DNA of 15,105 bases from Actinomycetota bacterium (GTDB lineage Bacteria > Actinomycetota > Acidimicrobiia > Acidimicrobiales > Ilumatobacteraceae): contig WLSJ01000029.1 of assembly GCA_009705865.1 (NCBI GenBank), forward strand, positions 1-15,105, written 5' to 3'. The notes under the pieces are model-generated. The model saw nothing but the letters and a program-made list of their open reading frames with translations, searched no databases and was not told the DNA's origin. This document shows positions 1 to 5,506 of this stretch, piece after piece (positions within the stretch are counted from its first letter, which is position 1; the number at the start of each line of letters is the position of its first letter). The position numbers and the translations under genes are program-made.

Positions 1-368
1 CGAATGTCTCCGTCAACACCTTCAGCATCTGCAACTGGTGTGAGTGCTGAGTACAGGGCGTGACGTGCATCGCCATTGACATCTATTTTTTCTGTCAATG
101 GGAAAGTAACTCCGTAGGTGGTGCTGCAGAAACTTGCGATCTCTTCTGATGTGCCTGGCTCTTGGCCCAAGAACTGGTTGCACGGAACGCCAACGACTGT
201 GAAGCCCTTTGCTGCGTACTGCTTCTGAAGCGCTTCGAGCTGTTCGTATTGCGGGGTGAGTCCGCACTTGCTTGCCACGTTGACAACCAATGTGACTTTG
301 CCGGCAGCGTTTGCCAATGCGTTGGGCTGGCCGTCGAGGGTGGAGATGGAAGTTGCGTAAATGCTCAT
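1..368 (-). CDS. Glutathione peroxidase (thiol peroxidase of the GPx family), C-terminus cut by window edge
   Basis: Reduces hydrogen peroxide and organic peroxides in the cytoplasm. The first 122 residues are visible. They contain the GPx signature NVASKCG with the peroxidatic Cys at residue 35 (Cys, not selenocysteine), the second signature PCNQFLGQEPG at 62-72 carrying the catalytic Gln, and a Cys at 81 before the Tyr...FP segment, where thioredoxin-dependent GPx proteins have their resolving Cys. The frame runs off the window after ...GVDGDI, just before the expected Trp-Asn-Phe motif, so roughly 40 residues are missing. The start MSIYATSI at 368 is preferred because it fits family N-termini; an in-frame ATG at 374 would add Met-Ala. 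I see no clear ribosome binding site for either. It lies about 40 bases downstream of meaA on the same strand and may be the last gene of that run. Thioredoxin rather than glutathione is the likely reductant in an actinobacterium (inference). Confidence 0.93.
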   Translation of the reverse strand, partial: MSIYATSISTLDGQPNALANAAGKVTLVVNVASKCGLTPQYEQLEALQKQYAAKGFTVVGVPCNQFLGQEPGTSEEIASFCSTTYGVTFPLTEKIDVNGDARHALYSALTPVADAEGVDGDI

Positions 369-412
369 AGCCATAGTCAACCAACGCTTTTGCGCCGAGA
401 TTCCCGAATGGG

Positions 413-2374
413 CTAATTAATACGATGAGCAGCGGCTAGTTCGGCCACTTCTCGCATGATTCGAGCGATGTCGAAGTCTTTTGGTGTGTACACAGCAGCG
501 ACTCCATGGCTGGTGAGCCATGTCCGATCTTCTTCAGGAATAATGCCTCCGACAATGACGGGCGCATCACAACCTTCTGCACGAAGTCGATTGATGACGT
601 CAGGCACCAGCTTCATGTGAGAACCAGACAGAATCGAAAGGCCCACAACATCAGGGTCTTCGTCACGAGCACTTGCTGCAATTTGTTCTGGAGTCAGACG
701 AATACCGCTGTAGACAACTTCCATGCCGGCGTCACGAGCTGCGACTGCAATCTGCTCTGCACCACTTGAGTGACCATCAAGGCCAGGCTTTGCAACAAGG
801 AATCGTGGAGGCCCGCCAGGAATAGTGCGTACGTAATCAGCAACTGCGGCAAGAGCATTGGTACGACGACCAACGGCAGCTGCAACACCAGTTGGCGCGC
901 GGAATTCTCCGAACACTTCCCGCAACACTTGCGACCATTCGCCGGTGGTGCCACCAGCAATAGCCAACTCAATTGATGCTTCCATGATGTTCTCATCAGT
1001 TTCAGCCGCAACACGAAGATGTGCAAGTGCAGTTTCAACGCGCGCATTGTCGCGTGATGTGCGCCATGCATTGACGTCTGCAATCATTTCGGCTTCTACG
1101 GCCGGATCAACAACCATGATGTTGTCTGTGCCACCCAATGGACTTTCTGCTGATTCAACATATGAGTTCACGCCAACAACTGTTTGTTCGCCATTTTCAA
1201 TGCGACGTGTGCGAGCAGCCATTGAACGAACAAGACGACCCTTCAGTTCATCAACCGCGTTGAACGCTCCGCCGAGAGAAAGAACATCTTGCAGTTCTTC
1301 CCATGCCGCGTCGGACAGTTCTTTCGTACGGCCTTCAATAACTGTGGAGCCATCGAAGATGTCGTCGTATTCAAGAAGGTCAGACTCAAATGCAAGAACT
1401 TGCTGCATACGCAATGACCATTGCTGATCCCACGGGCGTGGCAAACCAAGTGCTTCGTTCCATGCAGGCAACTGCACACTGCGCGCACGTGCATTCTTCG
1501 ACAACGTAACGGCCAGCATTTCCAGCACGATTCGTTGCACGTTGTTTTCTGGTTGTGCTTCGGTAAGACCTAGTGAGTTCACTTGCACGCCGTAACGGAA
1601 TCGACGAGCCTTTGCATCTTTTACTCCGTAGCGCTCACGGCCAATGCGATCCCACAGTTCTGTGAATGCGCGCATCTTGCACACTTCTTCCACAAAACGA
1701 ATTCCGGCATTCACGAAGAAAGAGATGGAACCAAATACTTGATCAAACTGTGCTTCATCAACTTGTCCGCTTGCACGCACTGCATCAAGAATGTCAATCG
1801 CATTTGCAAGCGAGTATGCAATCTCTTGTACTGGCGTAGCACCAACTTCTTGCAAGTGGTACGAGCACACGTTCATTGGGTTCCACTTCGGTGCGTTATG
1901 TGCACACCATGCAACCATGTCGACAATCAATCGCTTTGATGGAGCTGGCGGGAAGATGTACGTTCCGCGCGACAAGTATTCCTTCACGATGTCGTTCTGT
2001 GTTGTGCCGCGAAGTTCAGTGTCGGTCACGCCTTGCTCACGTGCATTGGCCACGTACAGCGCAAGCATCCATGCAGCTGTTGCATTGATGGTCATCGACG
2101 TGTTCATCTTTGCTGGCGGAATGGAATTCAGAAGTGTGCGCATGTGCCCGAGGTGCGCAACAGGAACGCCTACTTTTCCGACTTCACCGTTAGCAAGAAC
2201 ATGGTCTGGGTCATATCCAGTTTGTGTAGGCAGATCGAATGCAATGGATAATCCGGTTTGACCCTTGGCCAAGTTGGTGCGGTACAGCTCGTTTGAGGCC
2301 GCAGCAGTGGAATGGCCTGAATAGGTTCGCATCAACCATGGGTCGTCGCGACGGGGAGTATTGGCGTCAGTCAC
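413..2374 (-). CDS. meaA: Ethylmalonyl-CoA mutase (MeaA-type, coenzyme B12-dependent)
   Basis: Adenosylcobalamin-dependent carbon-skeleton mutase converting ethylmalonyl-CoA to methylsuccinyl-CoA in the ethylmalonyl-CoA pathway. It has 653 residues, and both domains lie in one chain. The catalytic barrel (about 10-500) begins with RTYSGHSTA, continues with GLSIAFDLPTQTGYDPDHV and NTSMTINATA, and includes GTTQNDIVKEYLSRGTYIFP and PKWNPMNVCSYHLQE. The C-terminal B12-binding domain (about 520-653) has DGHSSGAEQ at 533-541, with His535 as the lower axial cobalt ligand, then LSGSHM and VGGIIP. The RTY-GHS start and the DGHS-GAEQ form match MeaA/Ecm proteins rather than methylmalonyl-CoA mutase large subunits; isobutyryl-CoA mutase is less likely because it is usually split. 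The start is GTG at 2374, giving the usual short N-terminus. It follows aat by 32 bases. The 3-hydroxybutyryl-CoA dehydrogenase two genes upstream feeds the same pathway. Substrate choice is inferred from motifs. Confidence 0.93.
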   Translation of the reverse strand: MTDANTPRRDDPWLMRTYSGHSTAAASNELYRTNLAKGQTGLSIAFDLPTQTGYDPDHVLANGEVGKVGVPVAHLGHMRTLLNSIPPAKMNTSMTINATAAWMLALYVANAREQGVTDTELRGTTQNDIVKEYLSRGTYIFPPAPSKRLIVDMVAWCAHNAPKWNPMNVCSYHLQEVGATPVQEIAYSLANAIDILDAVRASGQVDEAQFDQVFGSISFFVNAGIRFVEEVCKMRAFTELWDRIGRERYGVKDAKARRFRYGVQVNSLGLTEAQPENNVQRIVLEMLAVTLSKNARARSVQLPAWNEALGLPRPWDQQWSLRMQQVLAFESDLLEYDDIFDGSTVIEGRTKELSDAAWEELQDVLSLGGAFNAVDELKGRLVRSMAARTRRIENGEQTVVGVNSYVESAESPLGGTDNIMVVDPAVEAEMIADVNAWRTSRDNARVETALAHLRVAAETDENIMEASIELAIAGGTTGEWSQVLREVFGEFRAPTGVAAAVGRRTNALAAVADYVRTIPGGPPRFLVAKPGLDGHSSGAEQIAVAARDAGMEVVYSGIRLTPEQIAASARDEDPDVVGLSILSGSHMKLVPDVINRLRAEGCDAPVIVGGIIPEEDRTWLTSHGVAAVYTPKDFDIARIMREVAELAAAHRIN

Positions 2375-2406
2375 GTCTCAAGTATGGCGATGTAATTGCC
2401 ATTTCT

Positions 2407-3066
2407 CTACGAAATGGGTGAGGGAACAATGGCTATGGCCAGCAGAGCCAAGTATTCAGGGCGGGGAACAGAGGTGCAGCCAAGTGAAGAAAGATGGTCG
2501 GTGTTCCACTGGGTATCCAGTAACTGCATGCCGTCAAGGTTCATGAGGTCGACGAGATGCATCAGCGCCACCTTGGATGCATCAGTTTCGCGGTGGAACA
2601 TTGACTCGCCGGCAAAAAAGCCATTGATACGAAGGCCGTACAACCCACCGACTAATTCCCCGTTTTTGTTCCACACTTCGACACTGTGGGCATGGCCCAT
2701 TTCGTGCAACGTCGTATATGCATCAATAAATTCTTGATTGATCCAGTTGCCGTCGGTGCGTGCTGTTGCACATTCCTTCATGACTCTGACGAAAGCTGTA
2801 TCTATGGTGCACTCAAATTGTTGTGCACTACTACGTAATGAACGTGTCATTCGAAAACCATCAAGCGGAATCACACCGCGTTCCAACGGCGACCACCAGC
2901 CAAGCATTCTGCTTTTCTTGTCGACGTACATCGGAAACATTCCGTGCGCGTACGCATACAAAACTGTGTCAGGTTCTAAGTCGGCACCAATGGCGACAAC
3001 TTCGTCATCAGACGGCCATTCAGATTGTGGCAAGAATTGCCACCGACTTTCAGTAGGTGGCTGCAT
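2407..3066 (-). CDS. aat: Leucyl/phenylalanyl-tRNA--protein transferase
   Basis: Moves Leu or Phe from its tRNA onto the N-terminus of proteins that begin with Arg or Lys, marking them for ClpS-ClpAP-type degradation (N-degron pathway); cytoplasmic. The 219-residue length is normal for the family. Family blocks in order are HGMFPMY (about 40-46), WWSP (57-60), RGVIPLDGF, GNWI (about 105), LHEMGHAHSVEVW, LVGGLYG, FFAGESMF, ASKVAL, and the closing LDTQWNTDHLSSLG. Start: ATG at 3066, only 18 bases after the dehydrogenase stop and with no Shine-Dalgarno sequence. The first two bases of the start codon fall in the stem of a perfect inverted repeat (see 3065-3085), so translation may depend on coupling with the gene upstream. 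It sits between two acyl-CoA metabolism genes with no obvious functional link. Confidence 0.95.
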   Translation of the reverse strand: MQPPTESRWQFLPQSEWPSDDEVVAIGADLEPDTVLYAYAHGMFPMYVDKKSRMLGWWSPLERGVIPLDGFRMTRSLRSSAQQFECTIDTAFVRVMKECATARTDGNWINQEFIDAYTTLHEMGHAHSVEVWNKNGELVGGLYGLRINGFFAGESMFHRETDASKVALMHLVDLMNLDGMQLLDTQWNTDHLSSLGCTSVPRPEYLALLAIAIVPSPIS

Positions 3067-3085
3067 CAGGTTTTACGAACCTGAT
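3065..3085. repeat. Perfect 8-bp inverted repeat filling the dehydrogenase/aat junction
   Basis: ATCAGGTT (3065-3072), a 5-base loop, AACCTGAT (3078-3085). In the minus-strand mRNA the stem begins at the last base of the dehydrogenase TAA and ends on the first two bases of the aat AUG. There is no U-tract after it, so a terminator is unlikely; translational control of aat, an RNA processing site, or an operator are options. Confidence 0.65.
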
Positions 3086-3942
3086 TAGTAGGTGTAGAAA
3101 CCTTCACCGCTCTTACGTCCCAGTTTTCCGGCTGCAACAAGGCGGCGAAGTGTTGGAACAGCTGCATAGTTCGCATCAGCAAATTCTGCATACAACGCTT
3201 CAAGGATTGACAATGAAGTGTCGAGACCAACAAGGTCAAGTAGCGCGAATGGTCCCATTGGGAAATTGCAGCCACCTTTCATTGCAGTATCGATGTCTTC
3301 CATTGATGCTGTGCCTGTTTCCCAAATGCGAATTGCGTTGTTGAGATATGGGAAAAGCAAAGCGTTCACAATGAAGCCGGCACGATCTTTTACTTGCACG
3401 CCGCTCTTGCCACATTTTGCGGTGAAAGCGTTTGCAGCAGCCATGGTGTCGTCTGATGCGGTGATTGGACGAACAACTTCGACCAATGGCATTGCAGTAG
3501 CTGGGTTGAAGAAGTGGATTCCGCACACTTTGTCTGGACGGCCAGTTGCCATTGCCATTTCGACAACAGGCAATGTGCTTGTGTTGGTTGCAAGAATTGC
3601 ACTTGGCTTCACGGCCTTGTCGAGTTCAATGAACAGGGCTTTCTTTACTGCAAGATCTTCAACAACTGATTCGATAACAAGATCACAATCGGCAAGGTCA
3701 GCAATTTTGTCTGTCGCAGACAAGCGACCAAGAATGGCTGCCTTATCTTCAGCAGTGATTTTCTCGCGAGAGACTTGCTTCTCAAGACCTTTTTCGATTG
3801 AAGTGATCATGGCTTGCGCACTTGCGGCACTGCGCGAACGCACGATGACGGTGTAGCCAGCTTTGGCAGCTACTTCGGCAAGGCCAGAGCCCATGATTCC
3901 TGAGCCACAGATTCCGACTTTTGAGATATTCGTTTCAGACAT
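3085..3942 (-). CDS. 3-hydroxybutyryl-CoA dehydrogenase (3-hydroxyacyl-CoA dehydrogenase family)
   Basis: NAD(P)-dependent oxidoreductase interconverting acetoacetyl-CoA and 3-hydroxybutyryl-CoA. It has 285 residues, the normal single-function length (not a FadB fusion). The N-terminal Rossmann fold has GSGIMGSG at 13-20. It continues with a VIESVVED segment (about 89-96), ATNTSTLP (118-125), and HFFNP with the catalytic His at 143 and Glu155 in VEVVRP. The C-terminal helical domain has GFIVNALLFPYLNNA at 189-203 and ends in the typical GRKSGEGFY. The ATG at 3942 is chosen because homologues begin a few residues before KVGICG; a GTG at 3963 is an in-frame alternative. A TACCGT hexamer lies 7 bases before the ATG and suggests leaderless initiation. 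Followed closely by aat and then meaA. Together with meaA it points to the ethylmalonyl-CoA pathway; polyhydroxybutyrate or butanoate metabolism are alternatives. The symbols hbd or paaH would fit, but specificity cannot be read here. Confidence 0.92.
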   Translation of the reverse strand: MSETNISKVGICGSGIMGSGLAEVAAKAGYTVIVRSRSAASAQAMITSIEKGLEKQVSREKITAEDKAAILGRLSATDKIADLADCDLVIESVVEDLAVKKALFIELDKAVKPSAILATNTSTLPVVEMAMATGRPDKVCGIHFFNPATAMPLVEVVRPITASDDTMAAANAFTAKCGKSGVQVKDRAGFIVNALLFPYLNNAIRIWETGTASMEDIDTAMKGGCNFPMGPFALLDLVGLDTSLSILEALYAEFADANYAAVPTLRRLVAAGKLGRKSGEGFYTY

Positions 3943-3949
3943 GGCAGAT

Positions 3950-3955
3950 ACGGTA
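3950..3955 (-). promoter_or_regulatory. -10-like element before the 3-hydroxybutyryl-CoA dehydrogenase gene
   Basis: TACCGT on the minus strand, 7 bases before ATG 3942, supporting the ATG over the GTG at 3963. No clear -35 element; the call rests on the spacing shared with other genes here. Confidence 0.4.
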
Positions 3956-3987
3956 ACAACCACACCTCGAAAATGAATAATTTCGCC

Positions 3988-4281
3988 CTAGGACGCCAAA
4001 TATTTAGTGATTGCTAAACGAATAAGGGCGCTACGCGAGAGTCCATCACGCCTAGCCCGGTGGTCAATTTGGCTGATGAGGCTTGGCTCAATGCGGATTG
4101 GCATTACTTTTCCAATGTCGGTGCCGAGTCGCGGTCGGCCGACTAGTTGGCGGATGGTCTTGGCTTGAATTTCGCCAGAAGCCCATTGGTCTGCTTCTTT
4201 TGCAAGGTCAGCGTGAGAGATCGTCGAACCATTGGGCAAAGCAACTTTCCCGCTTTTTCCTGAAATTGTTTTTACTTTCAT
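3988..4281 (-). CDS. Ribbon-helix-helix (CopG-like) antitoxin of a type II toxin-antitoxin pair
   Basis: Ninety-seven residues. The C-terminal part (59-95, from VMPIRIEPSL to ITKYL) reads as a ribbon-helix-helix DNA-binding fold: a short beta strand, a helix with IDHRARRDG, a turn with SRS, and a second helix. The N-terminal part (1-50, ending in LVGRP) is what would wrap the toxin. The start is decided by a strong Shine-Dalgarno sequence, AAAGGAG at 4293-4287, 5 bases before the ATG at 4281; an upstream in-frame ATG at 4308 lies inside the toxin gene and has no such site. ATG and toxin stop overlap as ATGA, so the two genes are translationally coupled. Predicted role (inference from family and arrangement): it neutralises the upstream toxin and represses the pair, probably through the palindrome at 4600-4619. 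The exact antitoxin family was not resolved by eye. Confidence 0.8.
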   Translation of the reverse strand: MKVKTISGKSGKVALPNGSTISHADLAKEADQWASGEIQAKTIRQLVGRPRLGTDIGKVMPIRIEPSLISQIDHRARRDGLSRSALIRLAITKYLAS

Positions 4282-4604
4282 TGGTTCTCCTTTAATACGT
4301 TGATCCATTGCTGCCGAAGCGGCATGCAGTGAAAGATTGTGAGCACCTGATGGGCGCTAATAACTCCAATGATTTCAAGGAAGGCGCCATCGGATCTTGG
4401 ACCAACAATGAGTACTCGGTCTGCAGTATTGGTTTGTCCAATTGCGTGCAGAGAGATGAAGTGTTCGATGGCATGCCCGATGTCATTGCTCGTTTGGCCA
4501 TGTTTGAAAGCCGACAGGAGAATGTGAACATGGCTATATCGTAATACGAAATAATCAACCGGGGCAATGGAGTTGGGAAGTTTGCGAGAGCGTCTTCGTG
4601 GCAC
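4278..4604 (-). CDS. Probable BrnT-like type II toxin, first gene of a TA pair
   Basis: A 108-residue protein with three blocks typical of small actinobacterial BrnT/RelE-fold toxins encoded next to RHH antitoxins: FKHGQTSNDIGHAIEH (33-48), VLIVGPRSDGAFLEIIGV (64-81), and FHCMPLRQQW (91-100). BrnT-like toxins are generally ribosome-dependent or free RNases, so mRNA cleavage is the likely activity, but this is family inference. Start: GTG at 4604, giving a basic MPRRRSRK tip. An AAGG lies only 1 base upstream, so ribosome binding looks poor, and no in-frame ATG is available. An overlapping ORF in another frame (4292-4606) begins with ATG, but this frame carries the family motifs. Stop and antitoxin start overlap by 4 bases. 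It lies 36 bases after the cyclophilin gene. The start is less certain than the gene. Confidence 0.75.
   Translation of the reverse strand: MPRRRSRKLPNSIAPVDYFVLRYSHVHILLSAFKHGQTSNDIGHAIEHFISLHAIGQTNTADRVLIVGPRSDGAFLEIIGVISAHQVLTIFHCMPLRQQWINVLKENQ
4287..4293 (-). promoter_or_regulatory. Strong Shine-Dalgarno sequence of the antitoxin gene
   Basis: AAAGGAG, 5 bases before ATG 4281, inside the end of the toxin gene. It fixes the antitoxin start and should give more antitoxin than toxin from one mRNA. Confidence 0.8.
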
Positions 4605-4619
4605 ACCTTGATGTGTGCC
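4600..4619. promoter_or_regulatory. Perfect inverted repeat over the toxin start, candidate TA operator
   Basis: GGCACAC (4600-4606), a 6-base centre, then GTGTGCC (4613-4619): a perfect 7-bp dyad that includes the toxin GTG codon (4604-4602). Ribbon-helix-helix antitoxins autoregulate through short palindromes at this position. As RNA it would also fold over the start codon. No T-run follows on the minus strand, so it is not an intrinsic terminator of the cyclophilin gene. Confidence 0.6.
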
Positions 4620-4640
4620 CGAGAATCTGTGGTGGGAAAG

Positions 4641-5468
4641 CTATTTCTCGGTGATGACGAGGGTGTCTATTTTGACTGGCTTGCTGGGCGCGCCGCCGAG
4701 AGAACCTTCGCCAGTATTCAGCGCCAAGATTGCCTGAGCGACGTCAAGACCTTTGGTGATTTTGCCGAACGTCACGTAGGTGCCTTGGCCATCGAGAACT
4801 GATGCCTTCGGGCCAGTAACGAAAAAGAATTGCCCACCACCTGAGTCAGCACCAGAACTGCGCGCCATCACGAGGTCGCCTTCTGCGTACTTGAATCCGG
4901 TGCCTTCATCTTTGATTGTGTATCCGGGACCGTCAGTGTTGTTTGATCCGCCACCTTGAATGATGTCGAGCGATGTATCAGTACGGAAAATATATGAAGT
5001 GTCGTAGTACTTGTAGCGGGACAAAGAAACAAAGTTGTTCACTGTTTCAGGAGTCTTTTTCGTATCAAGCGCAACTTCGATGACACCTTCTGATGTATTG
5101 AAAGTAGCGGTATATGACTTTGCAGGGTCGATACACATTGCCGGAGCTTTTTCGAAAATAGTTGCGCGTTCTTCGGTGCCATCGGTCTTCGGGCACGGAG
5201 TTGTGCCAGTTATTTGGCGACCTGGAAGTGTCTCTTGTGTTGCAGGAACCGAATCACCGGCGGGCACGGAACTGTCAACTGAGGCAGTCGGAGAAGAGTC
5301 CTTCATCACATAATTCGAGATTCCGAACAAAGCGGCGATCAAGACAGGAATACCAATTCCGAGAGTCAGCCCGCGCTTACGGACCTTGTTGAATTTTTGC
5401 TTGCGGATGCGCTCTTGGCGGGCGCGTTCCCTGTTGGCCTTCTGGCGAGCTCTTTTATCTGTACCCAT
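4641..5468 (-). CDS. Membrane-anchored cyclophilin-type peptidyl-prolyl cis-trans isomerase
   Basis: Catalyses cis-trans isomerisation of Xaa-Pro bonds, probably on proteins outside the membrane. It has 275 residues. The N-terminus (1-33) is rich in Arg, Lys and Gln; one hydrophobic segment (about 34-55, LTLGIGIPVLIAALFGI) serves as anchor. A Ser/Pro/Thr-rich linker (56-85) follows, then a Cys pair at 92 and 112 (TPCPKTDG, MCIDPAKSY) seen in actinobacterial homologues. The cyclophilin domain (about 118-275) has IFR with the catalytic Arg162, IIQGG with Gln171, GGQFFFVTG around 212-219, and LDGQGTYVTFGKI. The canonical active-site Trp near LDG is replaced, as is common in bacterial forms, which predicts weak cyclosporin binding. 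The start is ATG 5468; GTG 5477 would add three residues. A TAACCT hexamer lies 9 bases before the ATG. Divergent from lysC. Confidence 0.92.
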   Translation of the reverse strand: MGTDKRARQKANRERARQERIRKQKFNKVRKRGLTLGIGIPVLIAALFGISNYVMKDSSPTASVDSSVPAGDSVPATQETLPGRQITGTTPCPKTDGTEERATIFEKAPAMCIDPAKSYTATFNTSEGVIEVALDTKKTPETVNNFVSLSRYKYYDTSYIFRTDTSLDIIQGGGSNNTDGPGYTIKDEGTGFKYAEGDLVMARSSGADSGGGQFFFVTGPKASVLDGQGTYVTFGKITKGLDVAQAILALNTGEGSLGGAPSKPVKIDTLVITEK

Positions 5469-5472
5469 GAAG

Positions 5473-5501
5473 TTCACAGGTTAGTGGCGTACGGGTAGCC
5501 T
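5473..5501 (+). promoter_or_regulatory. lysC promoter, apparently leaderless
   Basis: TTCACA at 5473-5478 (one mismatch from TTGACA), a 17-base spacer, TAGCCT at 5496-5501, and ATG only 5 bases later at 5507. The geometry puts the transcript 5' end at the start codon, in line with the absence of a Shine-Dalgarno sequence. Confidence 0.6.
5478..5483 (-). promoter_or_regulatory. -10-like element for the cyclophilin gene
   Basis: TAACCT on the minus strand, 9 bases before ATG 5468, again fitting leaderless initiation. It overlaps the -35 element of lysC on the other strand by one base. The -35 position (5506-5501) is a poor match. Confidence 0.45.
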
Positions 5502-5506
5502 TAAAA

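Noticed and set aside
22..384. A 120-residue open frame on the minus strand at the left end
   Set aside because: It lies in a different frame from the glutathione peroxidase, whose catalytic motifs are unmistakable; the open frame is a shadow.
858..1427. A 189-residue plus-strand open frame inside meaA
   Set aside because: Ser/Thr/Arg-rich composition typical of an antisense shadow, no motifs, and fully within a conserved mutase gene.
3968..3985. CGAAA...TTTCG possible hairpin after the antitoxin gene
   Set aside because: The stem is only 5 bp with an 8-base A/T-rich loop and no T-run in the direction of transcription, too weak for a terminator.
4292..4606. A 104-residue minus-strand frame starting with ATG at the toxin locus
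   Set aside because: It has no family motifs, while the overlapping frame carries all three BrnT-like blocks and the ATGA junction with the antitoxin.
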